DNA from: Armatimonas rosea
Lineage (GTDB): Bacteria; Armatimonadota; Armatimonadia; Armatimonadales; Armatimonadaceae
Reading direction: 5' to 3'
Length of the DNA stretch: 64,000 nucleotides
Assembly (NCBI RefSeq): GCF_014202505.1
Contig: NZ_JACHGW010000002.1
Coordinates: forward strand, 1,116,001-1,180,000
Position 1 is the first letter of the stretch, and each line of letters begins with the position of its first letter. The notes beneath the pieces were generated by a model. It was not told the origin of the DNA and ran no database searches. It saw nothing but the letters and a program-made list of their open reading frames with translations. A program made the position numbers and the translations under genes. Positions 57,049-64,000 of this stretch are shown in pieces.

Positions 57049-57624
57049 ATGCAGATTATTCTTGCCACGCGCAATGCTCACAAGGTCGAGGAGATGCAGC
57101 AGCTTCTCCCCGACCTTGTGCTTTTACCCCTCCCCGACGATGCCCCCGATCCCGAAGAGACCGGGGCGACCTTTTTAGAGAACGCGCGCATCAAGGCGCT
57201 CTCGGCCGCGCAGCACACGGGGCTGCCCGCTCTCGCCGACGATAGCGGGATCTGTATCGATGCGCTGGACGGTGCGCCCGGTGTCCACTCCGCCCGCTGG
57301 GTGGCCGAAGAGAACTGGATTCCCACGGTCCTGGAGAAGCTCGCGGGCAAGGTGGACGACGAGCGGAGCGCACGCTATGTCTGTGTCCTGAGCCTGATGA
57401 CCCCCGATGGGAGCATTGTCGCGGAGGCGGAGGGGACCTTTGAGGGGCGCATCGCCGATGGCCCCCGCGGGACCAATGGTTTTGGCTACGACCCGATCTT
57501 TCTGGTCCCGCCTGACTACGCACAGACAGTGGGGGAGATCAGCGCGGAGGAGAAACACGCCCGCAGCCACCGCGGGGTCGCGGCACGGGCACTGAAGGAG
57601 GCGCTCCGTGAAGATCTGCATTGA
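57049..57624 (+). CDS. rdgB: XTP/dITP pyrophosphatase (RdgB/HAM1)
   Basis: A 191-residue house-cleaning enzyme that hydrolyses deaminated purine nucleotides. LATRNAHKVEEM (about residues 4-15), DDSGICIDALDGAPGVHSAR (about 63-82) and the GTNGFGYDPIFLVP signature are present. It overlaps the amidase gene by 17 bases, so the two are coupled. Confidence 0.93.
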   Translation: MQIILATRNAHKVEEMQQLLPDLVLLPLPDDAPDPEETGATFLENARIKALSAAQHTGLPALADDSGICIDALDGAPGVHSARWVAEENWIPTVLEKLAGKVDDERSARYVCVLSLMTPDGSIVAEAEGTFEGRIADGPRGTNGFGYDPIFLVPPDYAQTVGEISAEEKHARSHRGVAARALKEALREDLH

Positions 57625-58210
57625 TCCGGGCCATCCGTCGGAGGTGGGCGAGGGGACCCGCGGCAAGAAGCTCACTGAGATTCGTGCGGGCTGGCTGGTG
57701 GCAAAGCGGCTGGAGGCACTCCTGAAGGCAGCGGGCCACGACGTGACCCTAACCAAGTCCCGCGAGAAGGAGTTTGTCAAGAACCGAAAGCGTGCCGAGA
57801 TCGCCAATGCGTTCCAGGCCGATCTGCATGTCCGCCTGCACTGCGACTCGGAGGGGGGGACGGGCTTCTGGACCTACTACCCCGACCGCCCGGGCACCGA
57901 CTCCACCGGCAAGCGTGGGCCGTCGCCCGAGGTGATCGCCGCGTGCAAGCAGCTCGCCCCCAAGTTCCACGCCGCCCTCGCCGCCGGGCTCAAGGGCGCT
58001 CTTCGGGACAACGGCTGCCTCCCCGATATCCGCACGGCCGTGGGGAGCAAGCAGGGTGCGCTCACCGGCTCGATCTGGTCGCAGGTGCCGGTGGTCTTGG
58101 TGGAGATGTGTGTCCTGACCCACGCCAGCGACGAAGCCTTCCTCCTCTCCGACGCGGGCCAGGAGCGCATGGCAAAGGCACTGGCGGCGGGGGTTGCGGC
58201 GGCGCTGTGA
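57608..58210 (+). CDS. N-acetylmuramoyl-L-alanine amidase
   Basis: A 200-residue Amidase_3 domain protein that cuts the stem peptide from peptidoglycan. Zinc ligands fit His in IDPGHPSE, Glu in KKLTEIRAG and His in LHVRLHCDSE; the catalytic Glu fits VPVVLVEMC. No signal peptide is visible, so it may act in the cytoplasm, be exported another way, or serve on sporulation-like material. The GTG start overlaps rdgB. Confidence 0.85.
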   Translation: MKICIDPGHPSEVGEGTRGKKLTEIRAGWLVAKRLEALLKAAGHDVTLTKSREKEFVKNRKRAEIANAFQADLHVRLHCDSEGGTGFWTYYPDRPGTDSTGKRGPSPEVIAACKQLAPKFHAALAAGLKGALRDNGCLPDIRTAVGSKQGALTGSIWSQVPVVLVEMCVLTHASDEAFLLSDAGQERMAKALAAGVAAAL

Positions 58211-58300
58211 ACCCACCCTGGCCCTCCCTTGCTGCAAGGGAGGGTGGCTCGAAGTGAGGGACGAACGAAGAGCCGGGTGGGTTTGGGCCGGGGCTGATGA
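58211..58300. repeat. Hairpin-rich intergenic element
   Basis: AACCCACCC near 58211 pairs with GGGTGGGTT near 58275, and CCCTCCCTTG pairs with CAAGGGAGGG inside. It lies between two convergent genes and may act as a bidirectional terminator; it has no clear T tract. Confidence 0.5.
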
Positions 58301-58305
58301 CCCGC

Positions 58306-59163
58306 TTACTTGCGTCGGCGCCGCGCGACCAGCGCGACTAGGCCGAGGGCACCAAGGGCCAGGGTTCCGGGCTCGGGGACGCTCTGGCCGCCCACGACAT
58401 CTTGGCCGCGGCGGTTGCCATTGGCATCGACCGTGTTGGCCACCTTAAAGAGCTGCGCCTGGTAGCCGCTGATATCCTTGCCGCTGTTGATCGTCTCCTT
58501 GGTGTAGGTCAGGTACTTGTTGGCGCTGTCGATCACCTCTTGGCGGTTCACCGAGCCGTCGGCGTAGCTGAGCTGGAAGTTAAAGAGCCCCTTGCTCAGG
58601 TCGAGGCCAAGGCCGGCTTTGTTGGAGTCGAAGTCATTGACAATCTCCCAGAACGCCACCTGGAGCCCGACTTGCTCACCTAGCGTGTTGGCGACCAGGT
58701 TATTGCTGGGATCGGCGGCGTTGCGGTTGCCGAAGTTGTGGTAGAGCAGGGCGAGCGAGTCGGCGGCCTTGGGGTCCGACGGGGTCTTGAAGGGCTGGGA
58801 GAAGTCCTTGGTGGTGGAGACCGTGCTGGTGGCGCCATTGACCAGCCAGGCGGTCGGCTCGACACAGAGCGTGTAGAACCAGTCGCTACGGCTCGTGTCA
58901 AAGACGGTCTGACCGGCCTTGCCGTACTGCGTCTTCATCAGGCCCGCGCCGCCCTTGACCGTCTCCATCTGCGTGCCGTTCCAGGTCTGAAACGTGATCC
59001 CGGACATCAGCCCGCCGCTGGTGGAGCCCATGTTGGCCGAGCCTTGGTTGACAAAGGTGCTCAGGTCAAAGAGCAGGGGGCCCTGGGACTGCGCAAAGGC
59101 GCTCGTGGCGATCAGGGCAGTGGTGCTGGCGAGCAGGGAGCGAAAAAGAGTGACGGTTTTCAT
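58306..59163 (-). CDS. PEP-CTERM protein
   Basis: A 285-residue exported protein: signal peptide (MKTVTLFRSLLASTTALIAT to SAFA), an unrecognised middle with YNNF-like and WEIVNDFDSNK segments, and the PEP-CTERM signal SVPEPGTLALGALGLVALVA followed by RRRRK. It is probably sorted to the cell surface by an exosortase encoded elsewhere. A TAGGAAG ribosome binding site precedes the ATG. Confidence 0.83.
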   Translation of the reverse strand: MKTVTLFRSLLASTTALIATSAFAQSQGPLLFDLSTFVNQGSANMGSTSGGLMSGITFQTWNGTQMETVKGGAGLMKTQYGKAGQTVFDTSRSDWFYTLCVEPTAWLVNGATSTVSTTKDFSQPFKTPSDPKAADSLALLYHNFGNRNAADPSNNLVANTLGEQVGLQVAFWEIVNDFDSNKAGLGLDLSKGLFNFQLSYADGSVNRQEVIDSANKYLTYTKETINSGKDISGYQAQLFKVANTVDANGNRRGQDVVGGQSVPEPGTLALGALGLVALVARRRRK

Positions 59164-59253
59164 GAGTTCTTCCTAGAGTGGTGTCTTGCTTTCCTACCCT
59201 GCAAGATTTAGGCCATTGAGTAAGTAGGATGCAAAAAACTTTAAATTTTTATT

Positions 59254-59390
59254 CGCCTAATGGAATTAGGCGTCTGCAGTAGCCTTCGGCTGCAAAGCCC
59301 GTTCCGGGCTGGGGAACCGACTCGGTAGCCCGGAACGGGCTTTGCGGCGGAACGCCATTGCAGACGCTGGTTTCTAACCGGCGGCGGAGC
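59254..59390. repeat. Palindromic repeat family G, copy 2
   Basis: CGCCTAAT/ATTAGGCG hairpin (59254-59272), then a perfect 17-bp pair AAAGCCCGTTCCGGGCT (59294-59310) and AGCCCGGAACGGGCTTT (59327-59343), then GGCGGAACGCCATTGCAGAC and a CCGGCGGCGG tail shared with 12,233-12,273. The remainder of the 347-base gap holds the terminator below and the start region of the PEP-CTERM gene. Confidence 0.75.
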
Positions 59391-59445
59391 GATTCCTGAA
59401 AATGGCTCACTTCTAGAAGATTTTCGGTTGTTCTTAATGTACGAA

Positions 59446-59489
59446 GCACCGCCAGAATGACAGGTTTTCCTCTGTCGTCCTGGCGGTGC
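59446..59489 (-). terminator. Stem-loop terminator of the DUF4097 gene
   Basis: GCACCGCCAG (59446-59455) pairs with CTGGCGGTGC (59480-59489), and an inner GACAG/CTGTC pair extends the stem. It is oriented after the minus-strand gene; the T run is weak. Confidence 0.6.
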
Positions 59490-59510
59490 CTGGTGGGACT
59501 TGGGCGGGAA

Positions 59511-61019
59511 CTAGCCCTCGCTCTGCTCGATCTTGAGGTCGCCGCTCACCGACGAGAGCACGATCATGGCACCGGTTCCCTCGCCAATCGACTCGCTGAC
59601 AATGGCCATCCCGGAGCTGCGGAGCTCGCGCAGGGTGCCATCGGTGCCCCGGATCTTACCGCGGAGCTCGCCGCTACGGGTGCGGCCTTCGAGCACGGCG
59701 TTGGTCTTGTACGGCAGGGTGAGAACCATATCCCCACTCACCCCTGAGACCACGAGCTTGCCCTGGGTCAGAGCGCCCTTGGGTGCTAGGTTGAGGTTGC
59801 CCGAGACCGCGTTGAGGGTCGTCTCCTGGAAAGAGCACTCTAGGATCGTCGCGTCCCCGGAGACTGTCTGGAGGTTGAGGGTCGTGCCGGTCACGCCTTG
59901 GAGGTGGGCATCGCCCGAGACCACCGAGACCGAGACCGTGGGGATGAGCGCCTCGCTGAGCTGGATATCGCCACTCTGGCTCTCGGCCTTGAAGCTGGCA
60001 CCATCGAGGCGGATGGCCTGGATATCTCCCGACGCGGTGTGTGCGCTGACGGCTCCGACCACTCCCTCGATCCCGATATCGCCCGATGTCGTCTCCGCCG
60101 CGACATCGCCGAAGATCTCGGCCAGGTGGATATCGCCGGACTGCGTGGCGGTGACCGCGGCGGCCTTGATGCCTCGCACGGAGAGATCGCCGGCGGGAGA
60201 GAGCAGGGAGACCTTAACCCCCTCGGCGGGCACGAATACCTTCAGGTTCAGCTCCACACGCCGCGCCTTGACCGTGCTCGTGACCGTGATGGCGCTGGTG
60301 CTGTCGGTGGTCTCGGTGGAGAGCTGGATCGCATCGGCGACGGCTTGCGCCTCTTCCGGGGTGGCGGCCCAGATGCGGAGCGTCCCGGCGGCCCGTGCCT
60401 CGGTGACATCGCTGCCCTGGACCGAGATGCTCCCCAGCGGGTTCTTGATCCGTAGGGTTGTCCCTGTGGCGACCGGGAGGGTGACCTCGTAGGCCTGCTC
60501 CAGGGTGGGGTCTCCCTGGAAGCCCTGCGCGATATCGGAGAGGTTGATGTCGATACTGCCGATAGACTCGGTCACTTGCTTGCCCAGCTTGCGTGCCTGC
60601 TTGGCGGCGTTGGAGGCGAAGCGTCCGGCATCGAAGTCACGAAACGCCCCGGCGATATTCTTGGCACCGGGCAGGCCCTTGAGCGCTTGGTTGAGAGCGC
60701 CGATCGGGTCGGGGGACTTCTTGGCCTCCTCGATCTGCTCCTCGGCGGCAGCGAGCTGCTGGTCCATCCCCGCTACTTTTTCACGAGCGGCGGCGATCTT
60801 TGCCCGGGCCTTTGCGAGGGTCTCGGTCTCAAAGTCGTCTGTCCCCCCCGCCCCCACAGGTGGAGGAGCTGTCTCGGGTAGGGGGGGCGCAGCGGGGGGC
60901 GAGACCGGGGCGGGCTCTTCGGGCTTTTCCATCGCCGCCAGCAGCTGCGAGGCTTCGTCGGCGGTGATCTTGCCTTCTTGCAAGAGCTGTAGGATCTTGA
61001 GGTTCTCTTCTTTGGACAT
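59511..61019 (-). CDS. DUF4097 beta-strand repeat protein with SHOCT-like N-terminus
   Basis: A 502-residue protein. Residues 5-31 (LKILQLLQEGKITADEASQL) resemble a SHOCT helix pair. A Pro-rich linker holds a family F insert (APPPVGAGGT, about 51-60), followed by a coiled coil (about 64-100) and a long right-handed beta-helix-like domain of repeated SGDIxL strands (TQSGDIHL, TTSGDIGI, TASGDIQA, QSGDIQL). No signal peptide or membrane helix is seen. Such proteins are often linked to envelope stress, but the role here is unknown. Confidence 0.78.
   Translation of the reverse strand: MSKEENLKILQLLQEGKITADEASQLLAAMEKPEEPAPVSPPAAPPLPETAPPPVGAGGTDDFETETLAKARAKIAAAREKVAGMDQQLAAAEEQIEEAKKSPDPIGALNQALKGLPGAKNIAGAFRDFDAGRFASNAAKQARKLGKQVTESIGSIDINLSDIAQGFQGDPTLEQAYEVTLPVATGTTLRIKNPLGSISVQGSDVTEARAAGTLRIWAATPEEAQAVADAIQLSTETTDSTSAITVTSTVKARRVELNLKVFVPAEGVKVSLLSPAGDLSVRGIKAAAVTATQSGDIHLAEIFGDVAAETTSGDIGIEGVVGAVSAHTASGDIQAIRLDGASFKAESQSGDIQLSEALIPTVSVSVVSGDAHLQGVTGTTLNLQTVSGDATILECSFQETTLNAVSGNLNLAPKGALTQGKLVVSGVSGDMVLTLPYKTNAVLEGRTRSGELRGKIRGTDGTLRELRSSGMAIVSESIGEGTGAMIVLSSVSGDLKIEQSEG
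60843..60870 (-). repeat. Repeat family F, copy 8, inside the DUF4097 gene
   Basis: CCCCCCCGCCCCCACAGGTG then GAGGAGCT on the plus strand. It is read in frame on the minus strand as APPPVGAGG. Confidence 0.72.
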
Positions 61020-61038
61020 GGTTTTCTTCTTTCTGGGG

Positions 61039-61410
61039 TTAGAGTTCTGCCAGGAGCTGTGCGGCATCGCTGGCGGTGAGGGTTCCCTCCTCCACCTGGC
61101 GCAGGATCGCGCGTCGGCGTGGGCTCTCGGGAGTGGGGGGTGTCGTCAGGGTTGCCTCCAGGGCACTGACGGTGGCATCGAGGCGTGCGCGGACGGTGGG
61201 GTAGGAGATGCCCAGCATCCGCTCGACATCCCGGATCACGCCGCGGCAGCGCACGAAGGTCTCGATAAAGCTCTGGTGCTCTGGCGAGAGGCGTGCCAGC
61301 GGTGGCGGGGGAAACTCTCCACACAGCCGCGTACGACACGCCGGACAGCTGAGCTCAGAGACACGCAGGGCTTCATCGCAGACGGGGCACTGCTGTGGAC
61401 TTCGGTTCAT
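61039..61410 (-). CDS. DUF2089-like zinc-ribbon and helix-turn-helix protein
   Basis: A 123-residue protein. An N-terminal zinc ribbon (CPVCDEAL and CPACRTRLCG, four Cys), a helix-turn-helix-like middle (RDVERMLGISYPTVRARLDA, about residues 62-81) and a C-terminal SHOCT-like tail (ILRQVEEGTLTASDAAQLLA) match DUF2089. It is probably a regulator of the DUF4097 gene that follows 19 bases later. Start set by TAGAAT 6 nt upstream. Confidence 0.8.
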   Translation of the reverse strand: MNRSPQQCPVCDEALRVSELSCPACRTRLCGEFPPPPLARLSPEHQSFIETFVRCRGVIRDVERMLGISYPTVRARLDATVSALEATLTTPPTPESPRRRAILRQVEEGTLTASDAAQLLAEL

Positions 61411-61416
61411 GACTGC

Positions 61417-61422
61417 ATTCTA
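61417..61422 (-). promoter_or_regulatory. -10 box of the leaderless DUF2089 gene
   Basis: TAGAAT on the minus strand, 6 nt before the ATG at 61410, in an unusually A+T-rich stretch (61,411-61,480). Confidence 0.62.
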
Positions 61423-61490
61423 TCAATAAAATTAATAATGTCAAGAATGATATTGAGATTGTTAATTTTATATCACTGCCCCGGTGTTGT

Positions 61491-61642
61491 ATCGCCCCCG
61501 TTGGAGGGGGGCGTCAACGAGCGCTTCGCGCTGGAAAGGCCTTCGGCCATAGGATTCTCTTATGGGCGAAGCCCTTCCCAGCCGAGGGACGAGGCTCGTT
61601 GACGCCCCGCTCTAACCGGGGCGATTCACAACGGGGGCGATT
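61491..61642. repeat. Palindromic repeat family C, copy 3
   Basis: ATCGCCCCCGTTGGAGGGGG through GCGATTCACAACGGGGGCGA, with the GGCCTTCGGCC centre and CTCGTTGACGCC arm. Its last bases are part of the stop codon region of the carboxypeptidase gene. Confidence 0.8.
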
Positions 61643-62972
61643 AGGGAGCGGCGATCTTCAAAGAAAAGCGATAGACACTGTGCCGGCGCTCGCTGTCCCA
61701 GAGGTGCAGGGTCAGCGACACGGTGGCACCTGGCTTGGCGCTGGTCATCACCTGGAGCGTGAAGGGGTTTTTAAGGGGGAAGCTGCGGTACTCACTGGGC
61801 ACCACAATCGCAGGGTCTTGCGACGTTAGAACTGCGTAGGCGTAGCTCCGAGGGACGCTGAGGCGAGGTGGCGTCCAGCCGACCACGGCACCAGGCACGA
61901 GGGGCTTGTCTGACGTGCCTGACATCGTGCCCGGGCCCTCCAGCGTCAGCGTGCCGTGCTGCGCCAGGGGGAGCTCGCCCGCCGCCTCTAGCCAGAAGCG
62001 CCACGCCTCCTTGACATTGGTCTCGTACTCCTGGGCGATCTCACGCTCCGCCGGGTAGCGCCCCGCAACTCCCTTGGCCTTGCTGGGAATGCTAATCTCA
62101 AAGTTAAAGCCATAGATCCCGTAGCTGTAGTACGCGTGGGTGTAGGTCAACCCCGAGTTCCCGCCGCGCACTCCCGGCGCGGGCTCGCTCCCCGGCGACG
62201 ACTTCGTAATGGAGTAGGGCGAGTCGCTCTGGCGCTGCTGCATTCCCTTGACGATCTTGAGATAGCGGGCATGGTCGGGGGCGATACTGTGGGCGGGAAA
62301 GAGAATCTCCCGCAGGGGACTGTGGATATCCATAAACGCCCGCAGGTTGGGATGGCTTGCAAAAAACGCATCCAGCGCCTGGTTCTCCGGCTCGGAGAGG
62401 GGAGCGAGCCCCTCAAAGATATCGGCACCGGGCCGCGCCGTGGAGTCGTTCCAGGTCGAGTCGATCTCACGCCCCCCGCCCCAGCGCACGGGGAAGTTAC
62501 GGTTGAGGTCCACCCCAAACGTCCCATCGGGATTGGGAACACGGTTCTTGCGCCAGTCCTTGTGCCCCTCCTCCCAGAGCTTGCCATCGACATTGAACAT
62601 CGGCACAAACCAAAGGCAGCGCCCGTTCTTCCAGCCCGCGGCCAGCTCTTCATCCAGAAAGCGCAGGGTGCAGTAGGCGGGCTGCTGCTCACGCGGATGA
62701 ATCCCGGAGAGCCACATCACCTCGGGCTGCCCCGGCTTGCCAATGCGCACCAAGGGGATACTGCGCCCCTCGCGGGTCTTTCCGGGAAGGGTGGAGAGCT
62801 CGATCAGCTCGGGGTACTTCTGCTTCCACGCCGCGAGATGCTGCTCGATCTGGGCGAACGTGAGCAGGCGGTTGGACTGGCCTTCTCGCAGGGCGTCGCG
62901 ACGGGGAGCGTCTTGAGCGAGGACGGGTGCGGTAAGCAGGAGGCAGGAAAGTGCTAGCAAGGAATGTTTCAT
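61641..62972 (-). CDS. Exported M14 zinc carboxypeptidase
   Basis: A 443-residue protein. Signal peptide MKHSLLALSCLLLTAPVLA, then a carboxypeptidase A-type domain: zinc ligands in SGIHPREQQP (HxxE) and MDIHSPLRE (His), substrate-binding DLNRNFPVRW, and the catalytic Glu in YGFNFEISIPS. A beta-rich C-terminal domain follows (about 340-443). It should trim peptides or peptidoglycan stems outside the cytoplasm. Confidence 0.9.
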   Translation of the reverse strand: MKHSLLALSCLLLTAPVLAQDAPRRDALREGQSNRLLTFAQIEQHLAAWKQKYPELIELSTLPGKTREGRSIPLVRIGKPGQPEVMWLSGIHPREQQPAYCTLRFLDEELAAGWKNGRCLWFVPMFNVDGKLWEEGHKDWRKNRVPNPDGTFGVDLNRNFPVRWGGGREIDSTWNDSTARPGADIFEGLAPLSEPENQALDAFFASHPNLRAFMDIHSPLREILFPAHSIAPDHARYLKIVKGMQQRQSDSPYSITKSSPGSEPAPGVRGGNSGLTYTHAYYSYGIYGFNFEISIPSKAKGVAGRYPAEREIAQEYETNVKEAWRFWLEAAGELPLAQHGTLTLEGPGTMSGTSDKPLVPGAVVGWTPPRLSVPRSYAYAVLTSQDPAIVVPSEYRSFPLKNPFTLQVMTSAKPGATVSLTLHLWDSERRHSVYRFSLKIAAP

Positions 62973-63044
62973 GGTTTTGGAGGGCTCTGGAGTTTGGACA
63001 ATTTAGTAGCCCGGACAACGTAGTCGCCCGGACAACGAGTGTCC

Positions 63045-63123
63045 GGGCTTGAGAGGGCGACGGCTGCCTTCGCAGCCAACCGAATCTGTTGGGCACGACG
63101 GTGCCCGTCGCCCTCTTAAGCCC
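63045..63123. repeat. Palindromic repeat family D, copy 2
   Basis: GGGCTTGAGAGGGCGACGG (63045-63063) and CCGTCGCCCTCTTAAGCCC (63105-63123) pair with one mismatch; an inner GGCTGCCTTCGCAGCC hairpin is shared with copy 1. Flanked by GGACTCGTTCCTCGG. Confidence 0.78.
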
Positions 63124-63159
63124 GAGGACTCGTTCCTCGGGCTTTGGGGCCTTGTGACC

Positions 63160-64000
63160 CTACGGCTGGCAGCCCAGCTGTGGCAAGAGACACGGAGCGC
63201 ACGAGGCGGCGGCGATCCCCGTTCCGGTGAGGACGGGAGTGCAGAGCGCCTGGTAGCGGTTATCGCCCACCGGGGGGTAGAAGTCCGCACTCAGCTTGCG
63301 TGCCTTAACATGCCCATCGGCCCAGATGACATTGGTCATGCCATTGTGCCGCCCACGGGGAGCGCCGTAGTCGTTTGCGCTGGCCATCAGGCTACTGCCC
63401 GAGTGGATCAGCAGGTACGGATAGCGGTTAGCGGTCGTGGTTCCCCCTACCGCGGTCGCGCTGGAGGTGCGCTTCTCCGGCCAGAGGTCCGAACTACCAA
63501 AGGCGGCGTTTTGCGCGGTCGAGGCTCCGTCCACAATCAGAACGGTCTCCGCTGGCCTCTCCATCGCCGGGAGCGAGCTGGTCGCCACGCCGGTTGCGGA
63601 GTTATTGCCGCCCAGGTAGTAGTTGTAGGCATAGGTCACCACAAAACCGGTGCCAATTCCACAGCCATTGGTGGCAGCGATCGTGCCTGCCGTGATCCCG
63701 GCGGTGCGAGGAGCCGTCGGGCACTGGAAGACCTGGGTACTCTTGATATAGGGCTGGATCATCGCCGGCCAGGAGCAGAGTGTGCCACTGGCAGACCCTC
63801 CCCACATCCCCATGAGCAGCATCTCGTCGTAGTCCTGCGTGTACATCAGCAGGCCCGTGGCGATCTGTTTCTGGTTGGAGAGGCAGGAGGCTGCGCGGGC
63901 TTTCTCGCGCGCCTGAGCGAAGACAGGAAAGAGGATGGCGGCCAGAATCGCGATAATGGCGATCACCACCAGGAGTTCAATGAGGGTAAAGGTACGACGC
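63160..64000 (-). CDS. Type IV prepilin-like protein, start outside the window
   Basis: The visible 280 residues begin [20 protein letters not shown], the hydrophobic helix that follows a prepilin cleavage site; the Gly and leader lie just past the edge. Then come [20 protein letters not shown] and MYTQDYDE, a combination common in Armatimonadota and Planctomycetota prepilin-type proteins, and a C-terminal domain ending [13 protein letters not shown]. It is probably exported as a pseudopilin-like or surface protein. The two ATPases at 5616-9558 could power its assembly. Confidence 0.85.
   Translation of the reverse strand, partial: RRTFTLIELLVVIAIIAILAAILFPVFAQAREKARAASCLSNQKQIATGLLMYTQDYDEMLLMGMWGGSASGTLCSWPAMIQPYIKSTQVFQCPTAPRTAGITAGTIAATNGCGIGTGFVVTYAYNYYLGGNNSATGVATSSLPAMERPAETVLIVDGASTAQNAAFGSSDLWPEKRTSSATAVGGTTTANRYPYLLIHSGSSLMASANDYGAPRGRHNGMTNVIWADGHVKARKLSADFYPPVGDNRYQALCTPVLTGTGIAAASCAPCLLPQLGCQP

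Noticed and set aside
1-64000. tRNA or rRNA genes
   Set aside because: No cloverleaf with a T-arm TTCGA-type consensus and no conserved rRNA segment was recognised in any gap; hairpins found all belong to repeats or terminators.
1-64000. Prophage, insertion sequence or integrative element
   Set aside because: No integrase, transposase, phage structural genes or attachment-site duplication was seen; the A+T-richer genes at 11136-12196 and 16215-19359 are the only weak signs of transfer.

Overview
This 64 kb window is high-GC chromosomal DNA from a free-living bacterium, most likely a member of the Armatimonadota (inference). The main clues are a prepilin-like protein with the MYTQDYDE motif common in that phylum, two PEP-CTERM proteins ending in ARRRRK, Gfo/Idh/MocA oxidoreductases, DUF4838 and HAF-repeat proteins, and RNase J. 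I see no rRNA, tRNA, CRISPR array, prophage, transposase or plasmid functions. The 57 genes called lie on both strands in small operons.

Layout. 1-5538: membrane proteins (two tandem paralogues), a class C beta-lactamase-like hydrolase and a coiled-coil anchor protein. 5616-9558: two convergent GspE/PilB ATPases, one with a degenerate receiver domain. 9641-14322: a sugar-type oxidoreductase, a nucleotidyltransferase with a small overlapping partner, rhamnose isomerase, and an ArsR-type regulator with its operator. 14307-23322: minus-strand beta-propellers, a DegT aminotransferase, an unknown/deacetylase-like operon and a HAF-repeat protein. 23398-29558: a DUF4838 glycosidase-like protein, a GlcE-like FAD protein, then a metalloprotease, ispE and a nucleotidyltransferase with stop-start overlaps. 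29737-34476: two tandem ECF sigma/anti-sigma pairs and a HEAT-like protein. 34645-45012: RNase J, a YprB-like nuclease, a PEP-CTERM protein, a PfkB kinase, a degenerate nucleotide-cyclase-like protein, an oxidoreductase, an ABC exporter and a small-protein cluster. 45292-54116: an acyltransferase, a Uma2 nuclease, a pyruvate dehydrogenase operon and groES-groEL with a CIRCE operator. 54357-64000: a DUF4953-type protease, RdgB, an amidase, a PEP-CTERM protein, a DUF2089/DUF4097 pair, an M14 carboxypeptidase and a partial prepilin.

Two signals cut across the window. First, many genes have a TANNNT -10 box only 5-10 nt before the start codon and no Shine-Dalgarno sequence, so they are probably transcribed as leaderless mRNAs. 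This also fixes several start codons. Second, the DNA is littered with modular palindromic repeats (families A to G below). Most sit between genes and some look like terminators. Families E and F also lie in frame inside coding sequences (ispE, pyruvate dehydrogenase E2, a GlcE-like oxidase, a deacetylase-like protein, a DUF4097 protein), where they are translated as Pro/Gly/Ala-rich inserts. This is the most unusual feature of the window.
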